This document shows, in pieces, positions 24,753-34,323 of a stretch of 64,000 nt of DNA. The position numbers and the translations under genes were made by a program. The notes beneath the pieces were generated by a model. That model was not told the origin of the DNA. It saw nothing but the letters and a program-made list of their open reading frames with translations, and did no database searches. Position 1 is the stretch's first letter; every line of letters begins with the position of its first letter. Source of the DNA: Microbacterium profundi (GTDB lineage: Bacteria > Actinomycetota > Actinomycetes > Actinomycetales > Microbacteriaceae); the NCBI RefSeq assembly GCF_000763375.1, contig NZ_JPSY01000004.1, forward strand, positions 62,001-126,000, written 5' to 3'.

Positions 24753-25801
24753 CGTGTTGCTCCTGTGGTGACGGGTGCCTCGTCGCCCTGCACGTCGACG
24801 AGGATCTTCATCGCGCGGCCGGCCTCGAGGTCGTGGAAAGCCTCTTCGACGGCGTCGAGAGCGACGACCTTGGTGATCAGTGCCTCGCTCGGGATCGTGC
24901 CCTCGGCGAGTAGCTCGACGGCCTTCTCGAAGTCGGTGCGCTCGTAGACGCGGGCGCCGAGGATCTCCAGCTCTCGCCAGAAGACGCGCTGTAGATCGAT
25001 GGGGCGCGGGGTCGGGTGAATCGCGACGACGACGATCGTGCCGCGCACCCTGGCGAGGTCCGTGGCGCCCAGCACGGCGGCGGCCGCACCGGACACCTCG
25101 AAGACGACATCGGCGCCGACGCCGCCGGTCCACTCCTCGATCCAGGCCTTCTGATCGACCGCGGTGGGGTCGACGGTGATGAAGCCGAGTTCCTCGACCT
25201 GCCCGCGACGAGTCGGGTCGACTTCGAGCACGGCGACGTCGGCGCCGAAGGCGCGGGCCACTGTGGCGATGAGCACTCCGATGGGGCCACCGCCGATGAC
25301 TGCGGCCTTGGACCCTTCGGTCAACCGCGAGCGCCGCACGTCGTGCACGGCGACGGCGGTGGGTTCGACGAGCGCGGCGGTGCGCAGGTCGAGTCCCTCG
25401 GGGAGGCGGACGAGCAGGTCGGTTCGCACGTTCCAACGCTGCTGCAGGGCGCCGGGGGAGTCGATGCCGACGAAGTTCAGATTGTGACAGATGTGCTGGT
25501 TGCCGGCCCGGCAGGCAGGACAGGTGCCGTCCCAGTCGAGCGGCATGACGGTGACGCGGTCGCCAACGGCCCAGTCTTCTACGGAGGAGCCGACGGCCGT
25601 GATCTCGCCGCTCATCTCATGGCCGAAGGCGAGCGGGGTGGCGACACGGGCGTCCATGTCGCCGTGGAAGATGTGCAGGTCGGTGCCGCACAGCCCTGTG
25701 TATGCGACGGAGATCTGCACTTCGTCCTGGCCGGGCGACGGCTGCGCGTCGCGGCGCTGCAGTTCGATGGTCTTGTTTCCGGTGTAGGCGGCGGTGAGCA
25801 T
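24749..25801 (-). CDS. Zinc-dependent medium-chain alcohol/polyol dehydrogenase
   Basis: 350 residues. GroES-like N-terminus with catalytic zinc ligands (CGTDLHIFHGD; GHEMSGEITAVG), structural zinc Cys cluster (CPACRAGNQHIC), Rossmann fold AAVIGGGPIGVLIATVARAFG. Sorbitol/threonine-dehydrogenase-like. Probably oxidises a secondary hydroxyl of a sugar acid in the same pathway. It overlaps the SDR gene by four bases. Confidence 0.88.
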   Translation of the reverse strand: MLTAAYTGNKTIELQRRDAQPSPGQDEVQISVAYTGLCGTDLHIFHGDMDARVATPLAFGHEMSGEITAVGSSVEDWAVGDRVTVMPLDWDGTCPACRAGNQHICHNLNFVGIDSPGALQQRWNVRTDLLVRLPEGLDLRTAALVEPTAVAVHDVRRSRLTEGSKAAVIGGGPIGVLIATVARAFGADVAVLEVDPTRRGQVEELGFITVDPTAVDQKAWIEEWTGGVGADVVFEVSGAAAAVLGATDLARVRGTIVVVAIHPTPRPIDLQRVFWRELEILGARVYERTDFEKAVELLAEGTIPSEALITKVVALDAVEEAFHDLEAGRAMKILVDVQGDEAPVTTGATR

Positions 25802-25828
25802 GGAGGCGGCTCCTGTGGGGCGTGGGGA

Positions 25829-26866
25829 TCAGAGTGGGCTGACGGGCGCGACCCCGAGGCGTGCGAACAGCTGCTGCAGCGCGTCGACGGTCGTCGGTGC
25901 AAGCGCGACGGCGGATGCTGCGGCGCGGCACCTGTGGTGCTCAGGGTCTCCGGGGGCGAGCACGCTCTCTCCGGTCGAGCGCACGCGCGCCTGCAGATCG
26001 GCGGCACGATCGGCGGTGTGCTGCGCGCCACTGAAGGCCGCGGTGTCGATCGCGATGAGCAGGTGGCCGGTGTTCATCCGGTGGGACGGAGTAGACCAGA
26101 TGTCGGTGGTCTGGAACGCGTAGTGGGCGTTCGTCAGCGATGCCGCCAGACCTTCGAGCAGTACGGAGACGGCGGAGCCCTTATGACCGCCGAACGGCAG
26201 CAGGGCGCCCGCCATCGCCTGGGCGGGATCCGTGGTCGGAGCGCCTGACGGGTCGATCGCCCACCCCTCGGGGATCTCGGATCCGGCACGGTTCGCGGCA
26301 AGCACCTTTCCGTATGCGCCGGCGCTGGTGGCCATGTCGGCGGTCAACGCGTGGTCCTCGCTGCTCGGGATGCTGATCGAGAGCGGGTTCGTGCCGAGGA
26401 CGGCCTCCGCGCCGCCGTAGGGCGCAACAGTCGGACCGGTGGTCGAGGTGACGATGCCGATCATTCCGGCGTCGGCGAGCATCTGAGACCACCAGCCGCC
26501 CGCGCCGAAGTGCGTGCTCCCTTCGACGGCCACGGTGCTGACGCCGTGTGCGCGGGCGAGATCGATCGATTTCTCCGCTGCAGCATGTGCGGCGACCTGA
26601 CCGAACGCGCTGTCGGCGTCGAGGATCGCGACGGCGTCGGCACCCGAGCGCCAGCGGAGGTCGGGGCGGGGATTGATGCCGCCGGCTTCGACCGCGGCGA
26701 CGTACAGCGGCAGGCGCAGCAGCCCGTGCGAGTAGATACCGCGCTGATCGGCGGCGATGAGCGTGCGAGCGACGAGCTCGGCGTCGCCTTCCGGCACGTT
26801 GACGGCGACGAGCGCCGCTGCCGATGCGCGCTGCAGATCTTTCGGAGCAAGAGATATTTCGGGCAT
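25829..26866 (-). CDS. Ldh-family (malate/L-sulfolactate-type) dehydrogenase
   Basis: 345 residues from the ATG at 26866 with GGAAGG upstream. The MDH2-type fold: RGIYSHGLLRLPLYV, GSTHFGAGGWW, TTGPTVAPYGGAEAVLGTNP, and DMATSAGAYGKV. These NAD(P)-dependent enzymes act on 2-hydroxy acids (lactate, malate, ureidoglycolate, 2,3-diketogulonate). First gene of the leftward operon, with the divergent promoter region upstream. The substrate is likely a 2-keto or 2-hydroxy sugar acid. Confidence 0.85.
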   Translation of the reverse strand: MPEISLAPKDLQRASAAALVAVNVPEGDAELVARTLIAADQRGIYSHGLLRLPLYVAAVEAGGINPRPDLRWRSGADAVAILDADSAFGQVAAHAAAEKSIDLARAHGVSTVAVEGSTHFGAGGWWSQMLADAGMIGIVTSTTGPTVAPYGGAEAVLGTNPLSISIPSSEDHALTADMATSAGAYGKVLAANRAGSEIPEGWAIDPSGAPTTDPAQAMAGALLPFGGHKGSAVSVLLEGLAASLTNAHYAFQTTDIWSTPSHRMNTGHLLIAIDTAAFSGAQHTADRAADLQARVRSTGESVLAPGDPEHHRCRAAASAVALAPTTVDALQQLFARLGVAPVSPL

Positions 26867-26965
26867 CGTTGCCTTCCTTGCGACATGCGTCTCTGGAGTC
26901 GAAGCGGGGATGCGAAGGATCCTACATGATTTATTCGGTCGTTCCAGGGTTGCACGGCGTTTGGG

Positions 26966-26995
26966 TTGACAAATCGTGCACGATCTCCCTAGTCT
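26966..26995 (+). promoter_or_regulatory. Promoter with palindromic GntR-type operator
   Basis: TTGACA (26966-26971), 18-bp spacer, TAGTCT (26990-26995). Inside the spacer is the perfect 12-bp palindrome ATCGTGCACGAT (26973-26984), which fits the GT-N-AC core of FadR/FCD-type GntR operators. It lies upstream of the enolase-superfamily gene and near the start of the divergent operon. The GntR gene at 32445 is the probable regulator. Confidence 0.65.
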
Positions 26996-27056
26996 CGCCA
27001 CAGACGTCGATACCTGTCACGACAGGGCGTCTCACAACCCGAGATCAACGGAGATC

Positions 27057-28151
27057 ATGAGCATCATCACCAACGCCACCGCGCGCCTCGTCGACATCCC
27101 AGTCGAAGCCGCCCGATCGGACGCCGTACAGAGTTTCCAGTCGCAGGAGACCCTGATCGTGGACCTCACAACGGATGCCGGTATCTCGGGCCGCGGCTAC
27201 AGCTACACGATCGGAACCGGCGGCACCGCCGTGCTCGCGCTGCTGCGCGATGTCTTCCTCCCGCGCCTGATCGGGCATGACATCCGCCGCTACGAGCGCA
27301 TCTGGTTCGATCTGTTCGCCTCGACCCGCTCGACCGCTCCTGGCGCCATCACCGCTCTCGCGCTGGCCGCGGTCGACACGGCCGTATGGGATGCGAACGC
27401 CAAGCGCCTCGGCGACCCGCTCTCCATCGCGGTCGGCGGTGCGCGCGACGAGGTCCCCGTGTACGACACCGAGCACGGGTGGCTGCACCTGTCGGAGCAG
27501 GAGCTCGTCGACGGCATCACCGCGGTGCGCGACGGCGGTATGCGTGCAGCCAAGGTCAAAGTCGGTGCGCCCACGCTCGCTGAGGACGTGCGCCGGCTGA
27601 GCGCCGTTCGCGACGCCGTCGGTGACGACTTCGAGATCTTCGTCGACGCCAACCAGTCCTTCACCGTCCCCGAGGCCATCCGCCGGTCGCGCGCCTATGC
27701 CGATCTCGGCATCGGCTGGTTCGAAGAACCACTGCCCGCCGATGACGTCGCCGGGCACCGCCAGCTCGCACAGCACAGCGCAGTGCCGATCGCCGTCGGT
27801 GAGACGCTGTACTCGGTCGGGCAGTTCCAGACCTACGTCGACGCCGAAGCGGCTTCCATCATCCAGGTCGACGTCGCCCGCATCGGCGGCATCACGCCTT
27901 GGTTGAAAGTCGCGCACCTCGCCGAGGCCGCCAACCTGCCCGTCTGCCCGCACTTCCTCATGGAACTGCACGTGAGCCTCACAGCCGGCGTGCGCAACGG
28001 CCGCTACGCGGAGTACATCCCGCAACTGCGCGCCGTCACCAGGAACGAGGTCGAGCTCACCGCCGCCACGCTCCGCGCACCCACGACCCCTGGGCTCGGC
28101 ATCGACTGGGACGACGACCGGCTCGACGACCTCTGCGTCGCGACCGCGTGA
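27057..28151 (+). CDS. Mandelate racemase/muconate lactonizing-family sugar-acid dehydratase
   Basis: 364 residues, ATG at 27057 with GGAG. Enolase superfamily: capping domain (1-120), then barrel with Lys-x-Lys (RAAKVKVG), metal ligands in IFVDANQSF, WFEEPLP and VGETLYS, and late-barrel CPHFLMELH. The KxK plus late His pattern fits sugar-acid dehydratases or racemases. First gene of the rightward operon, followed by the TRAP transporter for uptake. The exact substrate is unknown. Confidence 0.87.
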   Translation: MSIITNATARLVDIPVEAARSDAVQSFQSQETLIVDLTTDAGISGRGYSYTIGTGGTAVLALLRDVFLPRLIGHDIRRYERIWFDLFASTRSTAPGAITALALAAVDTAVWDANAKRLGDPLSIAVGGARDEVPVYDTEHGWLHLSEQELVDGITAVRDGGMRAAKVKVGAPTLAEDVRRLSAVRDAVGDDFEIFVDANQSFTVPEAIRRSRAYADLGIGWFEEPLPADDVAGHRQLAQHSAVPIAVGETLYSVGQFQTYVDAEAASIIQVDVARIGGITPWLKVAHLAEAANLPVCPHFLMELHVSLTAGVRNGRYAEYIPQLRAVTRNEVELTAATLRAPTTPGLGIDWDDDRLDDLCVATA

Positions 28152-28198
28152 CGAGACCCGTAATCGCATACCCTGCATCACCCATTCGAAGGAGAATC

Positions 28199-29221
28199 AT
28201 GATGAAGAAGAAGACCCTGCCCCTGGTGGCGACCGCCGCCGTCGGCCTGCTCGCACTGAGTGGCTGCGTCGGCACCGAGGCGCCGGCGGCAAAGGGCGAC
28301 GCCGCGGGCGGCGCGGACAGCGACGCCACCGTGCTCCGCCTCGCCTACCAGTACGACGAGACCCACCCCGTCGGTGCGTGCGGCATCCCCGCGCTGAACG
28401 AGTCGCTCTCCGGCTCCGGTCTCCAGGTCGAGGGGTACCCCGCCGGCCAGCTCGGCAACGAGGAGGAGAGCATCCAGCAGGTCGCCGACGGCAGCCTGGA
28501 TCTCGCCATCGGAGGTCCGTCGTTCCTCGGTCTCTACGAGCCGAAGGTCGCGATGCTCGACGCGCCATACGCGTTCGCGGACGTCGACCAGTTCGAAAGA
28601 GTGCTCGACGGCGAGGTCGGCCAGGAACTCTGGGACAGCCTCCGCGAGAACGGCGACCTCGAGGTGCTCGGAGCCTGGTACTACGGCACTCGCCAGGTCA
28701 CCAGCAACAACCCTGTCAACACATATGAGGACCTGAAGGGGCAGAAGCTGCGCGCCGCGAACGCCCCGATGTACCTGACCATGGCGGAGATCATGGGAGG
28801 CGCTGCGACGCCGATGGCGCTCGACGAGGTGTACCTCGCGTTGCAGCAGGGCACGATCGACGCCCAGGAGAACCCGATCCCGACCATCGCATCGCAGAAG
28901 CTCTATGAGGTGCAGTCGTACATCAACCTCACCGGCCACATGATCCAGGGCGTCATGCTGCTGGGCAACGCGTCGTCGATCGAGGCGCTGTCGGCAGAGC
29001 AGCAGGAGGCTCTGCGCAGGGCGGGTAAGGACGCACAGGCGGCGGTGCGCGAATGCGTCGAGACGCAGGAGGCCGACTTCCTCGAGGAGTGGACGGCCGA
29101 TGGCGAGGTCACTGTGAACGAGGACGTCGACGTCGACAGCTTCCGCGAGCGCGCGAGCGAGATCGTGCCGAAGAACTTCCCGGAGTTCGCGGACTTCTAC
29201 AAGCAGCTGCAGGAGGGCTGA
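28199..29221 (+). CDS. dctP: TRAP transporter substrate-binding lipoprotein (DctP)
   Basis: 340 residues starting MMKKK with AAGGAG upstream. A lipoprotein signal ends LLALSGC, so the mature protein is anchored outside the membrane by Cys. The DctP fold is shown by GSGLQVEGYPAGQLGNEEE, QQVADGSLDLAIGGPSF, and the binding-site Arg segment LKGQKLRAANAPMYL. It captures an organic or sugar acid and delivers it to the two permeases encoded immediately downstream. Confidence 0.92.
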   Translation: MMKKKTLPLVATAAVGLLALSGCVGTEAPAAKGDAAGGADSDATVLRLAYQYDETHPVGACGIPALNESLSGSGLQVEGYPAGQLGNEEESIQQVADGSLDLAIGGPSFLGLYEPKVAMLDAPYAFADVDQFERVLDGEVGQELWDSLRENGDLEVLGAWYYGTRQVTSNNPVNTYEDLKGQKLRAANAPMYLTMAEIMGGAATPMALDEVYLALQQGTIDAQENPIPTIASQKLYEVQSYINLTGHMIQGVMLLGNASSIEALSAEQQEALRRAGKDAQAAVRECVETQEADFLEEWTADGEVTVNEDVDVDSFRERASEIVPKNFPEFADFYKQLQEG

Positions 29222-29225
29222 TCCG

Positions 29226-29777
29226 ATGACAGAGGTCGCCCCCTGGCACCCCGAGTTCCCGGAGCGCAGATCAAAGCTCTACCGTGTGCTCGTGCGCGCG
29301 GAGATCACCGTCGCCGCTGCGCTGCTCGTCGCGCTGTTCGCCCTGATCATCCTTCAGGTGTTCACCCGCTTCGTGTTGAACTCGCCGCTGATCTGGACCG
29401 AGGAGCTCGGACGCTTCGTGTTCGTCTGGTTCGTGTTCGTGGGGGCGACCTTTGTCACCGCGCAACGACGGGGAATCGTCGTGGAGATCGTCCAGGCGAG
29501 GAGCACCGGCCGGATCATCTCTCTCATGGAGGGGTTCGCCGCGCTCGTCGGCGCCGTCGTCAACGGCCTGCTCTGCTATGCGTCCATCGAACTCTCGACC
29601 GGGCGGGCGGCACAGTTGGCCATGCCTGCCACCGGTATCCCGTACCCCCTTCTCTATCTGTCCGCCGCGCTCGGTTTCGCGCTGCTGACCGTTCATTCCG
29701 TGGTCAATGGCGTCATCGCTCTCAGGTACCCGTCGCAGTACCGTGAGCGCCACGTCGAGGTGGAGGCAATCGACTGA
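29226..29777 (+). CDS. dctQ: TRAP transporter small permease (DctQ)
   Basis: 183 residues, four hydrophobic helices. Family motif near FVLNSPLIWTEELGRFVFVW. It lies four bases after dctP and shares one base with dctM, so the three are translated together. It forms the membrane complex with DctM for sodium-driven uptake. Confidence 0.9.
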   Translation: MTEVAPWHPEFPERRSKLYRVLVRAEITVAAALLVALFALIILQVFTRFVLNSPLIWTEELGRFVFVWFVFVGATFVTAQRRGIVVEIVQARSTGRIISLMEGFAALVGAVVNGLLCYASIELSTGRAAQLAMPATGIPYPLLYLSAALGFALLTVHSVVNGVIALRYPSQYRERHVEVEAID

Positions 29778-31063
29778 TGTGGACTCTCACGTGGATGATC
29801 GGACTGCTGCTCATCCTCCTCGCAATCCGTGTGCCCGTGGTGGTGGCGCTGTTCGTACCGTCGCTGCTCTACATCGCCCTCGACCCCGGCGCGAAGTGGG
29901 GAGTCGCGGCGCAGCAGACGATCTCGGGCGTCGACAGCTTCCCGCTGCTGGCTGTTCCGATGTTCATCCTGCTCGGCAACATCGCGAACGTCAGCGGTGT
30001 GTCCGACAAGCTCTTCGACGCAGCCACCGCCCTCTTCGGCCGTGTGCGTGGCAGCCTCGGATACGTCTCGATCGCGAGCAGCTTCGGCTTCTCGTGGATG
30101 AGCGGAGCTGCGATCTCCGATGCCGCAGCTCTCGGGCGTGTGCAGGTGCCGGCGATGACCAAGCGCGGGTACTCCTCGAGTTTCGCCACCGGCATCACGG
30201 CGTCCGCATCGCTCATCGCTCCGATCCTTCCGCCCTCGCTGCCGGCGATCATCTACGGCGTGGTCGGCGGGGTTTCGGTGGGCGCGCTCTTCGTTGCGGG
30301 TATCGTGCCGGCACTGGTGCTGGTCACGCTGCTCACGGTGACGGTCTGGTGGATGATGCGCAAGCGCGATGATCTGCGGCTCGAGCCCGTGCACGGCTCG
30401 GAGCGCTGGATCCCCGTGCTGAAGGCCCTCCCGCCGATGGGTGCCGCTGTCATCGTGCTCGGTGGCATCCTCGGTGGCGCGTTCACCCCGACAGAGGCGG
30501 CTGGCATCGGTGTGGCGTACATGCTCGTGCTGTCAGCGTTCTACCGGGCGCTGACCTGGAAGAACATCAAGACGATGCTGCGCTCGACGGCTGAGACATC
30601 CGGCGTCGTGATGCTCATCGTCGCGGCATCCGCGCTGTTCGGGTGGGTGCTGACCCGTGAGCGTGCGCCGCAACTGGTCGCCGAGGCGATGCTGAGCATC
30701 ACGACCAATCCCGTCGTGTTCCTGCTTCTGCTGAACATCCTGCTGCTCATCGTCGGTGCGTTCATGGACGTCACCCCGGCCATCCTGATCCTGGTGCCGC
30801 TGATCGCGCCGATGGCCGGCGACTACGGTCTCTCGCCGATCCATCTGGGCATCGTGATCATCTTCAACCTGCTCATCGGCCTTCTGACACCACCTGTCGG
30901 TCTCGTGCTCTTCGTGCTCTCGAGCGTCACCGGCGTCTCGGTGCAGCAGGTCACGAAGGGTGTGCTGCCGTTCTTCATACCGCTACTGGGCGCACTCGTC
31001 CTCATCACCTACTTCCCGTTCCTCGCAACCTGGCTGCCCGGGCTGCTCGGAATGGGCGGCTGA
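29777..31063 (+). CDS. dctM: TRAP transporter large permease (DctM)
   Basis: 428 residues, about twelve membrane helices. DctM signatures: FPLLAVPMFILLGNIAN, SSFGFSWMSGAAISDAAALG, GITASASLIAPILPPSLP, and GLLTPPVGLVLFV. It is the channel-forming subunit of the uptake system. Expression is expected to follow the upstream enolase gene promoter. Confidence 0.93.
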   Translation: MWTLTWMIGLLLILLAIRVPVVVALFVPSLLYIALDPGAKWGVAAQQTISGVDSFPLLAVPMFILLGNIANVSGVSDKLFDAATALFGRVRGSLGYVSIASSFGFSWMSGAAISDAAALGRVQVPAMTKRGYSSSFATGITASASLIAPILPPSLPAIIYGVVGGVSVGALFVAGIVPALVLVTLLTVTVWWMMRKRDDLRLEPVHGSERWIPVLKALPPMGAAVIVLGGILGGAFTPTEAAGIGVAYMLVLSAFYRALTWKNIKTMLRSTAETSGVVMLIVAASALFGWVLTRERAPQLVAEAMLSITTNPVVFLLLLNILLLIVGAFMDVTPAILILVPLIAPMAGDYGLSPIHLGIVIIFNLLIGLLTPPVGLVLFVLSSVTGVSVQQVTKGVLPFFIPLLGALVLITYFPFLATWLPGLLGMGG

Positions 31064-31093
31064 CGCCGTCACACGTCTGGAAAGGACAATCAG

Positions 31094-32428
31094 ATGTCGA
31101 AAATCATGTCGATCGAGACGAGCGACGTGCGGTTCCCGACGTCGCTGGAACTCGACGGATCGGACGCCGTCAACGTCGATCCCGACTACTCAGCCGCGTA
31201 TGTGCGGATCATCGCCGAAGACGGCGAGGCGGGGTACGCGCTCGTCTTCACCGGCGGGCGCGGCAACGAGATCGTGGTCAAGGCGATCGAGTCCTACGGT
31301 CAGCTGATCGTCGGCGAAGAGCTCGATGACCTCGTCGGCGACCTCGGCGCCGCGGCGAAACAACTCGTGCACGACTCGCAGCTTCGCTGGCTGGGGCCCG
31401 AGAAGGGCGTCTCGCACATGGCGGCGGGCGCGATCATCAATGCGTTGTGGGACGTCGCCGCGCGCCGTGAGGGCAAGCCGCTGTGGCGCTACCTCGCGGA
31501 CCTGACGCCCGAGCAGGTCGTCGCCGCGATCGACTTCACGCACATCTCCGACGCGCTCACGCCCGACGAGGCACTTGAGATCCTGCGCCGAGGCGAGCAG
31601 GGCAAGGCCGAGCGCATCGCCGAGCTGGAGCAGAACGGCTTCCGCGCGTATACGACCTCGCCAGGATGGCTCGGCTACACCGACGAGAAGATGTTGCGCC
31701 TCACCCGCGAAGCGGTCGCCGACGGCTTCGAGCTCATCAAATTGAAGGTCGGGGGCAGCCTTGAGGACGACATCCGTCGCTTCGAGCTCGTGCGCGCGGA
31801 GGTCGGCCCCGACTTCCCTGTGGCGATCGACGCGAACCAGCGCTGGGATGTCGAAGACGCCATCGCGTGGCTCGAGCCGCTCAAGCGGTTCGAGCCGTTC
31901 TGGATCGAAGAGGCCACCAGCACGGACGACGTGCTCGGCCACGCCACGATCCGCAAGGCCATCGCGCCGATGCGCGTCGCGACCGGTGAGGCCGTCCAGA
32001 GTCGCATCATCTTCAAGCAGCTGCTGCAGGCTCAGGCCATCGACGTCATGCAGATCGACTCGGTGCGCGTCGCGGGCGTGAACGAGAACCTCGGCAACAT
32101 CCTGCTCGCGGCGAAGTTCGGTGTGCCGGTGTGCCCGCACGCCGGTGGCGTCGGGCTGTGCGAGCTCGTACAGCATTTCTCGTTCTTCGACTACGCCGCC
32201 GTGGCCGGCACGCAGGATGACCGCTACATCGAGTTCGTCGACCACCTCCACGAGCACTTCGCCGAACCGGTTGTGGTGACGGGCGGTCGCTACCGCGCGC
32301 CGCAGCAGCCCGGCAACGGTGCGGAGATGCTGCCCGATTCCGTCGCCACGTGGACCTTCCCCGACGGTCCGGGCTGGCAGGAGCTCGAGCGCCGGGGACT
32401 GCGCGCCGCGACACGAACAGCCCGATAG
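31094..32428 (+). CDS. fucD: L-fuconate dehydratase-like enolase-superfamily enzyme
   Basis: 444 residues, AAAGGA upstream of the ATG. Closely patterned on L-fuconate dehydratases: [40 protein letters not shown], barrel Lys-x-Lys in LIKLKVGG, metal ligands in [19 protein letters not shown] and ATGEAVQ, and the His base in CPHAGGVGL. It dehydrates L-fuconate; family members also accept D-arabinonate and L-galactonate. The product is a 2-keto-3-deoxy acid for the downstream enzymes. Confidence 0.88.
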   Translation: MSKIMSIETSDVRFPTSLELDGSDAVNVDPDYSAAYVRIIAEDGEAGYALVFTGGRGNEIVVKAIESYGQLIVGEELDDLVGDLGAAAKQLVHDSQLRWLGPEKGVSHMAAGAIINALWDVAARREGKPLWRYLADLTPEQVVAAIDFTHISDALTPDEALEILRRGEQGKAERIAELEQNGFRAYTTSPGWLGYTDEKMLRLTREAVADGFELIKLKVGGSLEDDIRRFELVRAEVGPDFPVAIDANQRWDVEDAIAWLEPLKRFEPFWIEEATSTDDVLGHATIRKAIAPMRVATGEAVQSRIIFKQLLQAQAIDVMQIDSVRVAGVNENLGNILLAAKFGVPVCPHAGGVGLCELVQHFSFFDYAAVAGTQDDRYIEFVDHLHEHFAEPVVVTGGRYRAPQQPGNGAEMLPDSVATWTFPDGPGWQELERRGLRAATRTAR

Positions 32429-32444
32429 GCGGCAGGCTAGAGGG

Positions 32445-33113
32445 ATGAGCGAGAACTCCACCGAGACGCCGGAAGGCGGCGTCTCCGCGCACGTGTATCA
32501 GAAACTGTTCCGGATGGTCATGTCGAACGACATCGCCCCCGGTTCACGGCTGAACATCGACAAGATCGCCGTCGAACTCGGGGTGTCGACGACCCCGGTG
32601 CGCGAGGCGCTGGCGCGGTTGGAGACTCAGGAGCTGGTCACCAAGGAGCCCATGCGAGGCTATTTCGTCAGTCCGATCATGAGCGGCGAGGAGTTCGACG
32701 ACCTGTGGGAGTTTCGTCTGCTGCTCGAAGTGTACGCCGCCTCACGCGCGGCGGAGAGGGCGAATGCGGACGACATCGATCGGCTCCGCCGTGAGCTCGC
32801 GAGCATCCGGCCGGTCCGCCTGCTCGATGATGATTACACCTCGATGGCGACCTTCCGCAACCACGACCAGTGCTTCCATGAGCTCGTCCTCGACATCGCG
32901 GGCAACCGTCAGGCGAGCAAAGCACTCGCGCAGGCGCACGTCCACACCCGGATGCTGCGCATGCGCTTCGCGCCCCTCGACGGCTATCACGCCATCCAGG
33001 AGCACGACGACATCATCGACGCGATCGCGGCCGCCGACCCCGACCGCGCAGCCGAGGCGATGCGCACACACGTCCAGAACGCACACGAGCGCATCCGCGC
33101 CTATGCACAGTGA
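32445..33113 (+). CDS. GntR-family regulator (FCD subfamily)
   Basis: 222 residues from the ATG at 32445. Winged helix (about 14-80: LFRMVMSNDIAPGSRLNIDK, VSTTPVREALARLE) and an all-helical FCD ligand domain (about 90-220) with DNHDQ-like FRNHDQCFHELV and EHDDIIDAI metal/ligand-binding residues. It likely represses the locus and responds to a sugar acid or keto acid. A matching palindrome lies in the promoter at 26973. Confidence 0.9.
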   Translation: MSENSTETPEGGVSAHVYQKLFRMVMSNDIAPGSRLNIDKIAVELGVSTTPVREALARLETQELVTKEPMRGYFVSPIMSGEEFDDLWEFRLLLEVYAASRAAERANADDIDRLRRELASIRPVRLLDDDYTSMATFRNHDQCFHELVLDIAGNRQASKALAQAHVHTRMLRMRFAPLDGYHAIQEHDDIIDAIAAADPDRAAEAMRTHVQNAHERIRAYAQ

Positions 33114-33123
33114 AGTTGGAGAA

Positions 33124-34323
33124 ATGATGACATCCGAGTCGTACGGCGCTGCCCGCGACATCCTTCCCGACGATGCCGACCGCGCGCTGTTGGTCGGCCG
33201 CGTGTGGCTGCCCGAAGCGAACGGTCCCGCCGTCGTGGCACTGCGCGAGGGCGAGCTGATCGACCTCAGCCGCACGTTCCCGACCATGCGGGAGCTGACG
33301 GAGCACCCCGTCCCGGCCGAGGTCGTGCGGATCGCCGATGGTGCATCGATCGGCTCGCTGGAGAGCGTATGGGCGAACACCTTGCCCGATTCTCGAGACG
33401 AGACGAAGCCGTGGCTGCTGTCGCCGATCGACCTACAGGTCGTCAAGGCGTCGGGCGTCACCTTCCCCGTGTCGATGCTCGAGCGCGTCATCGAGGAACG
33501 AGCCCGCGGCGACGCGGACTCGGCCCGCAGTATCCGCGAGACGATCGTCGGCGCGCTCGGGGGCGACATCCGCGATCTCGTGCCAGGATCGCCGGCTGCG
33601 ATGAAGCTCAAGGCCGTGCTCATCGAGGAAGGCCTGTGGAGCCAGTACCTGGAGGTCGGCATCGGGCCGGACGCCGAGATCTTCACCAAGGCGGCCGTAC
33701 TGTCGTCGGTCGGCGCCGGATCCGACGTCGGCGTGCTCGCCGAGTCGGAGTGGAACAATCCCGAGCCCGAGATCGTCTTGGTGGTGTCGTCGGCCGGTGA
33801 GATCGTGGGAGCGACGCTCGGCAACGACGTCAACCTGCGCGACATCGAGGGGCGCTCGGCGCTTCTCCTCGGCCGTGCGAAAGACAACAACGCCTCGGCA
33901 TCCGCCGGCCCTTTCATCCGTCTCTTCGACGAGAGCTACTGCCTCGACGACGTGCGTGACGAGACCGTCGAACTTCAGGTGACCGGTACCGACGGCTTCC
34001 GGATGACCGGCCGCTCGCACATGACGCAGATCAGCCGCGACCCCGCCGATCTCGTGCGGCAGGCGTCCGGTGCGCACCACGCCTATCCGGACGGATTCGT
34101 GCTGTACCTCGGCACGATGTTCGCGCCCACCGACGACCGCGGCGAGGAGGGACGCGGATTCACCCATCATGAGGATGACATCGTGCGCATCGCCTCTCCT
34201 CGTCTCGGTGCCCTCGTCAACCGAGTGCGTCACTGCGAGAAGCTCCCCCCGTGGAGCTTCGGCATCGGCGCTCTCATCCGCAACCTGGCCGACCGCGGCC
34301 TGCTCGGAAGGAGTAACGCATGA
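33124..34323 (+). CDS. FAH-family 2-keto-3-deoxy-sugar-acid dehydratase/hydrolase
   Basis: 399 residues, start chosen for TTGGAG eight bases upstream. The C-terminal fumarylacetoacetate-hydrolase fold shows EPEIVLVVSS, GNDVNLRDIEG and FVLYLGTMFAPT. The length and the four-base overlap with a semialdehyde dehydrogenase fit 2-keto-3-deoxy-pentonate dehydratases (XylX/KdaD type), which yield ketoglutarate semialdehyde. The alternative is a diketo-acid hydrolase of the L-fuconate route. Both start from the FucD product. Confidence 0.8.
   Translation: MMTSESYGAARDILPDDADRALLVGRVWLPEANGPAVVALREGELIDLSRTFPTMRELTEHPVPAEVVRIADGASIGSLESVWANTLPDSRDETKPWLLSPIDLQVVKASGVTFPVSMLERVIEERARGDADSARSIRETIVGALGGDIRDLVPGSPAAMKLKAVLIEEGLWSQYLEVGIGPDAEIFTKAAVLSSVGAGSDVGVLAESEWNNPEPEIVLVVSSAGEIVGATLGNDVNLRDIEGRSALLLGRAKDNNASASAGPFIRLFDESYCLDDVRDETVELQVTGTDGFRMTGRSHMTQISRDPADLVRQASGAHHAYPDGFVLYLGTMFAPTDDRGEEGRGFTHHEDDIVRIASPRLGALVNRVRHCEKLPPWSFGIGALIRNLADRGLLGRSNA

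Noticed and set aside
28378..28728. Arg-rich 116-aa plus-strand ORF
   Set aside because: Out-of-frame shadow inside dctP; no start signal.
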